A DNA stretch of 64,000 bases from Mantis religiosa (GCA_030765055.1 CM060953.1:15196846-15260845), one strand, 5' to 3'; positions 1 to 12,385 are shown, counted from the first letter of the stretch. Notes: generated by a model not told the origin, from the sequence alone. Made by a program: numbers and translations.

Positions 1-904
1 TATCTCATAAATACAAATTGCGTGCAATCTGGAAACGAAGGCATTACGAAACCGCTGGCCAAGTTTCTGAAGGAGGTAAATGTCCTTTGGGAATTTGCTC
101 AACTTTAACGTACTACAGTTATGGCCTGCACTCCAAATGTCTTACCATTTTCGCACACCATTTCGAAATCGAACTTCAAATGAGGCTATTAATGAAATTA
201 TTTCTCAGAATGGAGCTTTGTGTTACGCCAAAGAATATTTAGAAACGGATCTTCTAATTTTCTTTACGGAGATGTAATCATCACAGAGAAGGCCATGCAT
301 TTCTAACTTCTTTGCACACGTTCGCTTTTTCATATTTTAAACATGATTTTAATGTAACCAAAAATATTTGTATATGACTGCTGTTGCTCAATCTTCTACT
401 TATTGTTTTTTAAAAGCTTATTTTTTAGTTTATTTAAATCTGATAGTGAAACAGTAATTTAAGTATAGCTCCAGCAAGAGTTGTTTGTAAGTTTTAAATG
501 TTGGTTAAATTTAAAAAAAATGTTAGAATCGTTATTTAATAAAATACCAGGGTAATAGGTTATAAACAAAAGAGACGCGCATTCAAGTGGAATATATATA
601 TAAATGAATTGCAGTTTGTTTGTCTCGCAAAAACTCTAGAACGGATGAACCGATTTGCTTCATTTTGGTTTTGAAATATTTATATAAGTCCAAAGAAGCT
701 TTAAAAAGTGAGAAAAAACCGGAAGTGATAATGGACCAACTTATTAACGGAATATAAAGGTACACACGGGAACTCTTAAGGAATACATACACCTTTTATT
801 TTCGTCAAAGACATTACAAAGTAGAAAGATATTTCACTCCTTGCCAAACTCTTCAAAGCTATTTCACCTACCATATTTTTCTCTTTTATTTGTAAATTAC
901 ATCC
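1..904. other. AT-rich non-coding DNA, with one diverged dispersed repeat
   Basis: No gene is recognised. The stretch at about 595-720 contains a block (around 'gaaccgatttgcttcattt') that recurs in diverged form at about 1125-1240 (around 'ggctgaaccaatatggctaa'). The two look like old copies of one interspersed repeat of a type common in insect genomes. Short open frames here have random composition and no recognisable motifs. Confidence 0.4.
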
Positions 905-1102
905 TTTAACTTTTTAAGTCATATCGGTCGATGAATGGAATGGGTGAAATGATTCTCAAATGAGCCCAGGGTCCATGCAGCTTAGAGTTACCAGACATTC
1001 CCCTTTTAGGATGAGGGAAAACCTCGGAAAAACCTTATGCAGTTAACTCACCATGACCAAGAATCGAACTTGGAACCTCTTGAACGTTACCATATCTAAA
1101 TA
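905..1102 (-). mobile_element. SINE1 copy, tRNA-derived, 5' head truncated
   Basis: Read on the minus strand, this has the end of a tRNA-like head with a B-box-like 'gttcgattcttggtc', then the SINE1 body (ttatcc..aagg, 'gtctggtaactctaagct', 'ccgatatgactta'). It lacks most of the A-box half of the head. The body matches the fuller copy at 13311-13550 and the 108-bp satellite monomer found elsewhere in the window. It is old, judging from scattered substitutions. Confidence 0.75.
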
Positions 1103-2440
1103 GTAAAAATAATATTGTAAATCTTAACCAGAAAAATTCGAAGCGGCTGAACCAATATGGCTAATTATTTTTTTCGAATATTCGTTTAAGTGCGTGGAAA
1201 ATTCTTACGAGGAGAAAAATTGGTAAAATTGCAGAGAAAGTGGAAAAATATTTTATTTTTTTTTCGAAATTGATATGCAGTCTGAGAAAGCTTATATATA
1301 GAAGAAGGCTAAAACAAAAGAGGACCAAATCATGAAAACAAAAGAGAACCAAATCACAATATTAAGAAAGAACACTTGAAATTTAGTTAGTAACTTATTA
1401 GATCATATAAATGCTATGGGAAGCGATCGTGAAAAATCACGTAACCATGGAGATGGAAAACACTTTCGCAACGAGGAAGAAGAAAATGTTCAAATGTCTA
1501 TTATTCCTACGAATATTGTATATATAATCGTATTTTAAACACATTTATTGTGCTTTCAACATTAAGTGCAATGTTTAAAAATACAGGTCGTGTTACTTTA
1601 TAATTAAAGGTAACATAATCTTCGATTTGAGAGTATAACTTGTGAACTAATCCTTAATGCTCGTCGACTAGGCTGAGGAAAGGGAATATAAAACCATAGC
1701 AAACTACCAAAAAATATAACTGAAACTGACATACCAATACAAAATAAGGAATTCTTTCGTTATCCACTCTTATATATCTTAGGCGATTATAGTAAGATCT
1801 TGAATACTTCATGCTCTATGTAATGGCCCGGTGATATAAAAACCAAGTAATGATTTAGCGCTTAATGCAAATATAAGTACTGTCCACCAACGTAGAGTAA
1901 GTCTCTGAAAGGAATGCGCCCCCTTACACTGTGGGACAAGGACAGCGAATGTGTGTGACAGACAACGCCTGCTACATAAACAGTAGAACCGTTAAAAACA
2001 TGCGCCCTGTTCACTTTTTACACTAAAACCGAGAAGACTACACTAAAACCTTTTCAAACTCCCCTGCGTCTCATTTCCCGGATACTTTCATTCCTGTGGT
2101 ATACTGTACTTGAAAATAGAAACTACAACAAGGAATACTTCGGAAACGTTTTATGTCACCGAAAATTTTATTGGAACAAATGATGTGTTTCATAGATGTA
2201 TGCTTCTGTAGCAAGATTTTTTCTATGTCTTATTATTTACCAGTCATTTTGAATAAAGAGGTCTTCACAAAATTCTCCAAGAGAATTCAAAATAAATAGT
2301 TTTAATTTCTCTGCATAGTTGGTTGTCTTTCACCTTAAAATTCGATGTATGTAAAAATACAGTAGAGTTATAGTGATAGTCAAATGTTTTATACTGCTGG
2401 TCTCTACAATTTCATTTACTTTGTATGATCTCGAAAAAAA
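1103..2440. other. AT-rich non-coding DNA
   Basis: No coding exon, RNA gene or family repeat is recognised apart from the weak dispersed repeat at about 1125-1240. The reading frames are short, with many stops on both strands. Confidence 0.5.
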
Positions 2441-2640
2441 TGAAATGTATAGTGTTTAACGCCCGCTTTTACTACATACGGCACCACAGGCGGTGACAAT
2501 GATGATACATGAGATGAAGATGGAGCACCGGTGGAATGAGATGGCGGGGGAAACCGGAGGTCCCGGAGAAAACCCGCCCCAGCGCCGTTTTGTCCACCAC
2601 AAATCTCACTTTGCGGTCGCCTGGGATCGAACCCGGGCCG
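2441..2640 (-). mobile_element. SINE2 body (3' part), split by an insertion
   Basis: On the minus strand this matches the body of SINE2, whose clean copy lies at 53110-53363: B box 'gggttcgatcccaggcg', then the GC-rich middle and the end 'gcgggcgttaaacacta'. The tRNA head does not continue at 2641. It resumes at 3626, so a 985-bp segment has been inserted within the head. The hexamer GGGCCG occurs on both sides of the break (2635-2640 and 3626-3631), consistent with a short target-site duplication. Confidence 0.8.
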
Positions 2641-3625
2641 TCGACCACTGTCACCGCCGTCAACAACCGTCCCCCAGCGGTCGGAAGTTCAGAACCTTCA
2701 CTCTGAGGTCCTAAACATAAACCAGCACCTGGGCAACATAGAGGAATCCCTAGCAGCTGCTGCCGCCCAACGCGGCACAACCAGCGCCGCCCTCCAGGAC
2801 ATGCAAGACAGGCTGACCACGCTCTCCAGCAAACTCATGGACGGACTTACACCACAGAAACAGATAGTAGAGTCAATCAACACCCAGCTTCAGGACATCG
2901 CAGCCCAATATGAAGAAGGGATTGCCGCTCTTCTATCCAAAATTGACCGCATCACCAACGCCTTCTGTGACGACCCACCCAACGACACACTAAGCTACTG
3001 CAAGGGCAAGCTTGAAAAGATTGTTGGATATATCAACGATACAGCACCCAACAAGAAGCTACACGAAGCCCTTCGCGAATACCAGGACCACATCACCCAG
3101 ATCATCTATGAGCTGAAGATGTCCCTGGCTCCAGAACACGGGGTCCCTCCGCCGCAATTTCAGCCACACCGAGACACCCGCACACGCAGGACGCCGCCGC
3201 CATCAGACCTGCAACGCCACCTCCCTCCCGGGCCATGAGCTGTTGAGGGACATGACCCTTCTGCATCACCGCAATCTAGTTCCCACGAGGACTCAACGAC
3301 TCCATCCAGTCACGCATATAACGATCACCACTGTACACAGGTCGTAGTCAGGGTCTCCTAGATCATGACTGCTACCTGATCACCACAAGCGGGTTTATCC
3401 GCACAGCTAGTTTCTACCCACGAACAGCCGGGTTGCTTAGGCGGTACCGGCCATCAAATTCGCCTCAACAGTCCCAACTAAATTAGCACCACAGGCCTCA
3501 ATAAATAGAATCACCCCAGAACAACATCCCTCCCATGCCCCATCCTTCTTCCTACCCAAATACCAATCTACCCTGTTGTTGGTTTTTTCCTATACCTTTA
3601 TTCCCGTCCCCCCCCCCCCCCCAAA
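2641..3625 (+). mobile_element. Unidentified GC-rich insertion inside SINE2
   Basis: The segment interrupts a SINE2 head exactly. It is GC-rich and C-rich on the plus strand, unlike its AT-rich surroundings. It has an open frame that is already open at the left junction, then about 390 bp of non-coding sequence ending in a C-run (about 3608-3622) just before the junction. A frame open at the break plus a possible short target duplication suggests a 5'-truncated copy made by target-primed reverse transcription (a LINE ORF1 fragment or a retrocopy). There is no poly-A tail, so the class is open. Confidence 0.55.
2642..3238 (+). CDS. Open frame of the inserted element: coiled-coil-like protein with Pro-rich tail
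   Basis: The frame is open from the insertion junction to a TGA at 3236-3238, about 198 codons. An internal Met lies at 2801, but the reading extends upstream of it without a stop. Residues 20-110 are rich in heptad-like Leu/Ile/Ala spacing with many Gln and Glu, suggesting a coiled coil. A segment with two Cys and several charged residues follows, then a C-terminal region rich in Pro and Arg. No catalytic motif or zinc knuckle is visible. The layout would suit a Gag-like or ORF1-like protein of a retroelement, but I do not recognise the family. It is 5' truncated and probably not functional here. Confidence 0.45.
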   Translation, partial: RPLSPPSTTVPQRSEVQNLHSEVLNINQHLGNIEESLAAAAAQRGTTSAALQDMQDRLTTLSSKLMDGLTPQKQIVESINTQLQDIAAQYEEGIAALLSKIDRITNAFCDDPPNDTLSYCKGKLEKIVGYINDTAPNKKLHEALREYQDHITQIIYELKMSLAPEHGVPPPQFQPHRDTRTRRTPPPSDLQRHLPPGP

Positions 3626-3677
3626 GGGCCGCCTTTGTGAGAGCCAAGCGGTCTAACCACTGAGCCACGGCGCGGCC
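3626..3677 (-). mobile_element. SINE2 tRNA head (5' part), other side of the insertion
   Basis: On the minus strand this reads 'ggccgcgccgtggctcagtg' and on through the A box and D-arm region of SINE2. It is the missing half of the copy that begins at 2441, and the two halves join if the 985-bp insert is removed. Confidence 0.8.
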
Positions 3678-5141
3678 TGATTGGCCTCGAGAGATGAAGA
3701 AAATGAATAATGAATTCCCATTTGAGAAACGTTTATGTGCTGGAAAAATTCAAAGAATTAAACAGGAATATGTGTCACAAAATTATTGTGTATTTTAAGT
3801 ATCTGTTTTTTTTTTATGTACTAACATTTTGTGTATCTCTTACCGTTTACCAGTAATGTACAGTCATCCATAGTTAAAAAGATTTCTGAGGACATTCCCA
3901 GAAAAATTCAAAATATAGCTTTTGTTTTTGCCATGAATATATCTTAAGCACATGGTATTTTAATAAATGTCGTTAGATATATTTAATAAAACTGGCATCT
4001 TCTATAAATGCACGTAATAAATTTAACTTTTCATTATAACACACTGAACTGATATTGCACAGAATAATACTGCCAAGATGGCTAAATATAAGTTTGTATG
4101 GCATAAGCAACAATGAGCCATTAAATATAATTTAAGACGTGAAAGCATTAGCACCTGTCCACATGTCCTAAGTGAGGCGGTTTGCTCTTCCTTTAGTCGC
4201 GCTATGTTATACACCGATAGAAGGCGCCCTCCTTTTGATAACTATTTGTTTTATTGTTCTTTGCTTTAACAACAATCACTTGTTTTACTTCCTTTTGCTT
4301 GTTATGAAATATCGCTGTTATATATCTAACAATATGCACATTCTTTATATATTACAATTTTTACCACAGAATATCCCTAATCTGTAAAATGGGAGTTGTT
4401 ACATTAATTTTATGTACTTCAAATTCACAGAGATACAAATTGAAATCGATGATATGATTACACAAAGGAAGTGCCGACAGTCAAATGTTTAGAAACTAGT
4501 CGTTCTATCCTAACCTCAAAATTCCATAGAGTCCTGATATGGCGGTTAAAGTCACAGAGAAAGTATGAAAATGAGAGATTGACCTATGAGAAGTAGTACA
4601 GTTTCCCCGTATAGTAAAGACAAATTTGAGGTTAGGTAGAGAAGTAAATATTTCACGTTCTTCGAAGTAAAAGATGTAGTAGATAAAATGAAACTATAAT
4701 TGAGGAACTACAAAGAAATAATATCCCAACACGTTTAAAAATATAATAAGCAACATTGTCATAAAAGATACATTAAGTAGTTAAAAGCTTTATTTTGTTA
4801 GCTGAGGAATAAGAATCAAGCCTTTGCGTAACGTAAAAACGAAGTTGCAGAGAAAGCGACTTTTCCAGAAAGCGGGGAGATCTAAAGTGATATGTGACAT
4901 GATGTTGGTACCTATATTTGGTGAACATTCCGAGGCAAATATCCAGGGCGCCAAGCATCGAAATTGTCTAGGACTTACGTAAATAATTCGAAATGATGTT
5001 TATACGATTTGATGGACAAAGCATTGCAAGTGGACGATAGGCAAACATACGTGAACAAGAGACTGCAAATTCTTCGTACGTAAAGCTAATTTTAACGAAG
5101 CAGTTAATGGAAATAGGGCAAATATGAATGTAGGACAGCGG
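3678..5141. other. AT-rich non-coding DNA
   Basis: No gene, RNA or family repeat is recognised. There are only short open frames without motifs. Confidence 0.5.
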
Positions 5142-6588
5142 ACCCTCTCATTTGAACATCATTTCATTCATCATCCGATATGACTTAACGTTGGAGGTTT
5201 TCCCTTATCCTGAAAGATGAATGTCTGGTAACTCTAAGCTCTATGTACCCTGTACTTATTTGAACATCATTTCATTCATCGTCTGATATGACTTAACGTT
5301 GGAGGTTTTCCCTTATCCTGGAAGACGAATGTCTGGTAACTCTAAGCTCTATGTATCCTGTACTTATTTGAACATCATTTCATTCATCGTCCGATATGAC
5401 TTAACGTTGGAGGTTTTCTCTTATCCTGAAAGATGAATGTCTGGTAACTGTGAGTTCTATGTACCCTGTACTTATTTGAACATCATTTCAATCATCGTCC
5501 GATATGACTTAACGTTGGAGGTTTTCCCTTATCGTGAAAGATGAATGTCTGGTGACTCTAAGCTCTATGTACCCTGTATTTATTTGAACATCATTTCAAT
5601 CATCGTCCGATATGACAACGTTGGAGGTTTTCCCTTATTCTGAAAGATGAATGTCTGATAACTCTAAGCTCTATGTACCCTGTACTTATTTGAACATCAT
5701 TTCATTCATCGTCTGATATGACTTAACGTTGGAGGTTTTCCCTTATTCTGAAAGATGAATGTCTGGTAACTCTAAGCTCTAAGTACCCTGTACTTATTTG
5801 AACATCATTTCATTCATCGTCCGATATGACTTAACGTTGGAGGTTTTCCCTTATCCTGAAAGATGAATGTCTGGTAACTCTAAGCTCTATGTACCCTGTA
5901 CTTATTTGAACATCATTTCATTCATCGTCCGATATGACTTAACGTTGGAGGTTTCCTCTTATTCTGAAAGATGAATGTCTGGTAACTCTAAGCTCTATGT
6001 ACCCTGTACTCATTTGAACATCATTTCATTCATAGTCCGATTAGACTTAACGTTGGGGGTTTTCCCTTATCCTGAAAGATGAATGTCTGGTAACTCTAAG
6101 CTCTATGTACCATGTACTCATTTGAACATCATTTCATTCATCGTCCGATATGACTTAACGTTAGAGGTTTTCTCTTATTCTGAAAGATGAATGTCTGATA
6201 ACTCTAAGCTCTAAGTACCCTTGTACTTATTTGAAGATCATTTCTTTCATCGTCCGATATGACTTAATGTTGGAGGTTTCCCCTTATCTTGAAAGATGAA
6301 TGTCTGGTAACTCTAAGCTCTATGTACCCTGTACTCATTTGAACATAATTTCATTCATCGCCCGATATGACTTAACGTTGGAGGTTTCCCCTTATCTTGA
6401 AAGATGAATGTCTGGTAACTCTAAGCTCTATGTACGCTGTATTCATTTGAACATCATTTCATTCATCGTCTGATATGACTTAACGTTGGAGGTTTTCTCT
6501 TATCCTGAAAGCTGAATGTCTGGTAACTCCAAGCTCTATGTACCCTGTACTTATTTGAACATGATTTCATTCATCGTCGGATATGACT
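5142..6588 (+). repeat. 108-bp satellite array A
   Basis: About 13 tandem copies of a 108-bp monomer with no spacers, in the same sense as SINE1. Landmarks in each copy are 'cttatcctgaaagatgaatg', 'ggtaactctaagctctatg', 'catttcattcatcgtccgat' and 'atgacttaacgttggagg'. Copies differ by scattered substitutions, and a few by small indels (one loses 'ctta' near 5615). The monomer is the 3' body of SINE1. No tRNA head is visible at either edge of this array. Confidence 0.95.
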
Positions 6589-7128
6589 GGTATTGGAGTG
6601 CCTTTTTGGCCTGGCTGTCCAACTTCCTAGTAAGTACTTATTCTTTTATGACGTTTTTAGTTCTAAAACCCTTCTTATTTTTCTCTTCTACTTTATCTTT
6701 TTCTACTAATACATCCGCTATTAGCACTACTATAGGTATATTATTTTTATAGTCTAAATCCCCTTTACAATTCCAGCTGCGTTGTTTCAGCTGAACCGTT
6801 CTTCTCAGAAGGAGTATAACCTCGAGGGCGTCATTAATTCTACAGTCCAACAATGGCAGAGAATTTGATAATGATGCGGTAAGCAGCTTAAAGGAGCTCA
6901 CCGAGTCTGTCCATGGTAAACCTGGCCAATTAAAAGGCTAGAAGGATCTAATCGGCACAATGGGAATGCACTACGTTCTGTTAAGTGGAAGGTGAAAATG
7001 TTCTAGAGACGAGCGGATTTCATTCAGCTTATGACGAGCTCAGAACAAAACGCTGCCATGGCAATAGCTGTTCCACTGTCAAGGGACATGAAATTGTGAA
7101 GGTTTAGCAATCTACAATAATATATCAT
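6589..7128. other. Non-coding DNA between satellite and SINE3
   Basis: No recognised gene. The frames on either strand around 6638-6901 have no motif that I can name. Confidence 0.45.
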
Positions 7129-7506
7129 AAACCTTAGCCCATATACATCTAGTGTGAAGAAATGATTAATCTCCAACAATTAACTAAAATAATAAGAGTT
7201 AAATGATAAAGCCTGGGACTTAAGTACTTATGATAGTAAATCATCACAACCGGTGTATCTCGAATACGAGAGCCCCTAGTGGTCTACAGGGGAAATGTAC
7301 GAGTCAAATGGAGAATTTAATGTCATGACGGCACGTTGGCCATGGTAGCTCAATGGGTTAGAGCGACTGAATAGAAACCAGAAGATTCGTGGTTCAAATC
7401 CCAGCCATGGCACTGAATTTTTCCTGTTGACTACATCTATCAAAAACCTTAGCCTATATACATCTAGTGTGAAGAAATTATTAATTTCCATCAATTAACT
7501 CCAATA
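7129..7506 (+). mobile_element. SINE3 unit with tRNA-like core and terminal direct repeats
   Basis: A tRNA-like core at 7339-7412 has complementary ends (GCCATGG / CCATGGC), an A box (tagctcaatgggttagag) and a B box (ggttcaaatccc). It is preceded by about 210 bp and followed by about 95 bp of family-specific sequence. A block of about 57 bp ('aaaccttagcc..tcaattaact') occurs at both ends (7129-7186 and 7449-7506), so the unit is a partial tandem repeat with a period of about 320 bp. Related units lie at 43632-44185 and 51464-53015. It is probably a SINE and not a working tRNA gene, because the anticodon and T arms pair poorly. Confidence 0.75.
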
Positions 7507-7708
7507 ACATTCTAACGGTTGAGAACTCTTGAATTTTCTTTAGTCACCTTCGAGACGTGAACGTTTACTCTGCTTTGAAAATGCCGAAATTTCAAAACTA
7601 AGTTGAGATGAAATTTAAAAGTCACTTTGATTTACACTGCAATTTTCGAATACGTCTTTCTATATTCCTATTCTAACATCTTCCTATATTGAAATTGTTG
7701 CAAGTGAT

Positions 7709-9794
7709 GTACCCTGTACTTATTTGAACATCATTTCATTCATCGTCCGATATGACTTAACGTTGGAGGTTTTCTCTTATCCTGAAAGATGAATGTCTGG
7801 TAACTCTAAGCTCTATGTCCGCTGTACTTATTTGAACATCATTTCATTCATCGTCCGATATGACTTAACGTTGGAGGTTTTCTCTTATCCTGAAAGATGA
7901 GTGTCTGGTAACTCTAAGCTCTATGTACCCTGTACTTATTTGAACATCATTTCATTCATCGTCCGATATGACTTAACGTTGGAGGTTTTCTCTTATCCTG
8001 AAAGATGAGTGTCTGGTAACTCTAAGCTCTATGTACCTTGTACTTATTTGAACATCATTTCATTCATCGTCCGATATGACTTAACGTTGGAGGTTTTCTC
8101 TTATCCTGAAAGATGAATGTCTGGTAACTCTAAGCTCTATGTCCGCTGTACTTATTTGAACATCATTTCATTCATCGTCCGATATGACTTAACGTTGGAG
8201 GTTTTCTCTTATCCTGAAAGATGAATGTCTGGTAACTCTAAGCTCTATGTACCCTGTACTCATTTGAACATCATTTCATTCATCGTCCGATATGACTTAA
8301 CGTTGGAGGTTTTCTCTTATCCTGAAAGATGAATGTCTGGTAACTCTAAGCTGTATGTACCCTGTACTTATTTGAACATTATTTCATTCATCGTCCGAAA
8401 TGACTTAATGTTGGAGGTTTTCTATTATCCTAAATGTTGACTGTCTGATAACTCTAAGCTCTATGTACCCTGTACTCATTTGTACATCATTTCATTAATC
8501 GTCCGATATGACTTAACGTTGGAGGTTTTCTCTTATCCTGAAAGATGAATGTCTGGTAACTCTAAGCTCTATGTACCCTGTACTTATTTGAACATCATCT
8601 CATTCATCGTCCGATATGACTTAACGTTGAAGGTTTTCTCTTATCCTGAAAGATGAATGTTTGATAAATCTAGGCTCTATGTACCCTGTACTTATTTGAA
8701 CATCATTTCATTCATCCTCCGATATGACTTAACGTTGAAGGGTTTCTCTTATCCTGAAAGATGAATGTTTGATAAATCTAGGCTCTATGTATCCTTTACT
8801 TATTTGAATATTATTGCATTCATTGTCGGATATGACAACGTTGTAGGCTTTCCCTTATCCTGAAAGATGAATGTCTGGTAACTCTAAGCTCGATGTACCC
8901 TGTACTCATTTGAACACTTCATTCATCGTCCGATATGACTTAACATTGGAGGTTTTCTCTTATCCTGAATGATGAATGTCTGGTAACTCTAAGCTCTATG
9001 TACATTTATTTGAGCATCATTTCATTCATCGTCCGATATGACTTAACTTTGGAGGTTTTCTCTTATCCTGAAAGATGAATGTCTGGTAACTCTAAGCTCT
9101 ATGTGCCCTGTACTTATTTGAGCATCATTTCATTCATCGTCCGATATGACTTAACGTTAGAGGTTTTCTCTTATCCTGAAAGATGAATGTCTGGTAACTC
9201 TAAGCTCTCTGTACTCTGTACTTATTTGAACATCATTTCATTGATCGTCCGATATGACTTAACGTTGGAGGTTTTCCTTTATCCTGGAAGATGAATGTCT
9301 GGTAGCTCAAAGCTCTATGTGCCCTGTACTTATTTGAACATCATTTCATTCATCGTCCCATATGACTTAACGTTGAAGGTTTTCTCTTATCCTGAAAGAT
9401 GAATGTCTGATAACTCTAAGCTCTATGTACCCTGTACTTATTTGAACATTATTTCATTCATCGTCCGAAATGACTTAACTTTGGAGGTTTTCTCTTATCC
9501 TAAAAGTTGACTGATAACTCTAAGCTCTATGTAACCTATACTCATATGAACATCATTTCATTCATCGTCCGATATGACTTAACGTTGAAGGTTTTCCCTT
9601 ACCCTGAAAGATGAATGTCTGGTAACTCTAAGCTCTATGTACCCTGTACTTATTTGAGCATCATTTCATTCATCGTCCGATGTTACTAATGCAGTTTTTT
9701 TCTTATGCTGAAATTTGAATGTCGGTTAACTCTAAGCTCTGTGTACACTGGAATCAGTTGAATATTTCATTCTTCTTTCGACATGACGTTGGAG
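7709..9794 (+). repeat. 108-bp satellite array B
   Basis: About 19 tandem copies of the same monomer as array A, in the same orientation. The spacing of the 'gttggaggttttctcttatc' landmark (for example 8518 to 8626) is 108 bp. Divergence rises toward the right edge, and the last monomer (about 9690-9794) is strongly mutated, as expected for array edges where homogenisation is weaker. The last unit runs into 'ggaggaagttc', like the end of SINE1. Confidence 0.95.
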
Positions 9795-10810
9795 GAAGTT
9801 CATTAAGTGACATGTTTCTTGATTTTTTTTTGAATGTAGTGATACTTTATAGGCAAACTAAATTTAGAGCTGTTACTTGGTGTTTAAGGAGTTCGATTGT
9901 TTTTAGTAAGGGTAAGATATATTGTAAGGGATGATACGGTGTGCGCACGGGGATGTTCCGCTCCGTACGCATACATACATACAAACTTTGGGCATGGTGG
10001 TCTGGCTTCCGCTGCTATTTAAATAAACGGGTGCAAGTTGGTCTTCGTGCGACATCGACGGTTCCGTCTTCACACAAATGTGCAAGCGTAGTAGTTGCAG
10101 TACAAATTAGTAATGAGTAGAGGGAACCCATTGTTCGTGCAGTACTACTTCTTCTTCTCTGTAACAATTCCATTCTACAAACTCCGTCCCGTTCCGCGCT
10201 AAAGACTTGGGGCTGTGTTTGCCTTGGGAGGTTAACAAAAGCGGCCTGCCTCCCAAGTGATTGACGGCACAAGGAAGCTAATGTGTACACATGATGTTAA
10301 TAGGAAACCAAGTAGCTTTTAACTTTTTATCATCTACACTCTGTCTATATGGAGAACCCTGCAAACTTCTAAATCTTATAATAGCTAATTTCATTTCAAC
10401 GAAAAACACTCGTTAAGAGGTCTGCATTTCTAGAAATTGTGACCTTTCGGAGCTACGCTACATAAAGCGAGGATCTCTGCTCTTTTGTCATCACCATAAA
10501 ATAAAATCCTTCTAACCCGTACGTCACACTATTTCTAGACAATCCTGAATGTTTATAGATATAGATTATATATAAATATACGATGTTGGTTTAGCTTTCT
10601 CTTAATCATGAAATTTATCGAGTTGCGATGTTCATTTATCTTGTGTGTTGACAACATTACTCATAGAAAAACAAAACATTCTACATACGGGTGGCAATGC
10701 AAATAATAAAACGAGAAAATAACGTGACAGAAATTTACTTAAATAATAGATTACGTAATTAATTAGAAAATTAAGCTAGTTACAAAGAATCAATAAGTAT
10801 TATACTAATA
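9795..10810. other. Non-coding DNA
   Basis: No recognised gene or repeat family. A somewhat GC-richer block at 9930-10290 has short open frames on the minus strand without recognisable motifs. Confidence 0.4.
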
Positions 10811-10863
10811 TACGAAGGCTGTTCAATAAAGACTGATCACAATTTTTGTTTTGACAACGTAAT

Positions 10864-12385
10864 TTTACTTATTCTCATAATTTTTATGTTCCTTCTCAAA
10901 ATAGTCTCTCCTGAATGCGATGCACTTATCCCAGCGTTTCTGTCAGTCTTCAAAGACATGTTGGAAACAATTTTTGAGAGATCCTTCAAAATCACCTCCG
11001 CAGCCTTCACCACTGCTTCTGATGTTGAATAATGCCTCCCACGAAGGCGTTTCTTCAAGTTAGGGAATAGAAACAAGTCACATGGGGCTAAATCCGCACT
11101 ATAGGGAGGGTAAGGGATGCACGTCACGTTGATTTTTGCAGTAGTGAGTGAGTGTGTGGTGTTTTAGGGCCCGTCGACAACAAGGTCATTTGGGCCCGAA
11201 GTTAACACTAAAACCTAAAAGCTACACAAATTAAGCTAAAAGGTAAAATAAAATAAAAACACTCAACTATTAAAATTACATAAAAAACCCACCCCAAGAC
11301 TAATAATTTAAAATCTCTAAAATTAACTAATATAAAATACAAGTCAGACTTGTTTATTAAAATCGATTTCGGCAACAAACCGCAGCGCCTTAACCATGGC
11401 CACTGGGTCGTCCCCTAAAACACCCAGCAAGTTAGTCCGCAAGCCTACCGACTGGCGAACGCACAGTGAGGCGTACTGCACACGGAGCACACACAGGGGC
11501 CGGTTCCCCTCTTAACAAATGGCCATGAGTCGCTCGTGTGTACCCAATTCTCAGCCGGGTATCACCTGGCTCGCCGGTTATCCCTGCAGGAAGTTAGCCA
11601 GGGTTGTACGCTCTCCTTTATCGCCCGGAGTTGTGTGCCTTCCAAAGCTGTCCAGGATTGCTGCCAAGCAGATAGGAGTTCGCGACGGAAAAACGTTGCA
11701 CATCCTGGTATGGCACCGTAGTTCTTAAACTCCGGGGCAAACGGCAAGCGGACTTAGCAGCCGAGTCCGCCTCCTCGTTCCCGGAAATGCCTACATGGCC
11801 TGGGGTCCAAGTAAAAAAAAATGGTATCCGCGACTGAGCATTTGCGAGATAAAGGCCTGAATTTTTAACACGAGCGTGTGAGCTGCAATGTGCTGTTGCA
11901 AGGCCTGAAGAGCGCTTAGAGAGTCAGTGCAAACGATAAAATTGCCAGGAACTAACTTGCAAATAAAAAGGAGCAGATAGAGGATGGCATACAGTTCTGC
12001 ATATTCAGTAAAAACATTGGCAATAGGCGGCCGCGCATTATCATGGTGCAGCATCTAGCCTGCTTCACGGAAATGTGGCACACAATGAAATGTTCAGTAT
12101 TTCAAAAACCAATCTTAAGGTAATTCGCCGATCCTCTGTCATAATGGCAGCAGCAGTGTTGATGTTTTCTTCCGTAAGAGCAGTAACTGGAGCATCGGGT
12201 CCACGTTTATTTGAAATTGATTATCTCCCCTCTTTAAACATTTTAAACCATCTTCGAGCTGTGCTGTAGGGAAGAACAGACTCTCCATAGGCCTCCTGTA
12301 ACATTGTATAGGTCTCAACTGAAGATTTGTTGAGACGAAAGCAGAATTTCAAAGCCGCATATTGTTCCTCACGTGTTACCTCCAT
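10864..12385 (-). pseudogene. mariner transposase pseudogene
   Basis: On the minus strand a start at 12385 opens a frame beginning MEVTREEQYAALKFCFRLNK, typical of the N-terminal helix-turn-helix of mariner transposases. It has an early stop after the second helix (after 'MFKEGR'). The middle, including the first catalytic Asp, is deleted. The frame resumes near 12054 with the 'HHDNARP' motif (second Asp), is broken by the LINE insertion, and resumes near 11127 with 'PYSADLAPCDLFLFPNLKK', where the third catalytic Asp sits in 'LAPCD'. A frameshift precedes the C-terminal end. It is not functional. Confidence 0.85.
11136..12040 (-). pseudogene. LINE fragment: RNase H domain and C-terminal Cys region
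   Basis: This lies inside the mariner element. On the minus strand it has RNase H motifs: 'YAELYAIL', then 'IVCTDSLSALQAL' with the catalytic Asp, and further on 'WTPGHVGISGNEEADSAA' in a shifted frame. A tail containing 'LRIGYTRATHGHLLRGEP' and two Cys pairs follows, as in I/R1-like LINEs that carry a 3' RNase H domain. It is 5' truncated at the RNase H start, has stops and a frameshift, and ends with an AT-rich 3' UTR before the mariner sequence resumes. The exact clade is uncertain. Confidence 0.75.

Noticed and set aside
7339..7412. A functional tRNA gene
   Set aside because: Acceptor ends pair and A/B boxes exist, but the T and anticodon arms pair poorly, and the same sequence recurs as the head of a dispersed SINE3 family.
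5142..9794. CRISPR-like direct repeats
   Set aside because: The repeats are contiguous 108-bp monomers with no unique spacers, in a eukaryotic context.
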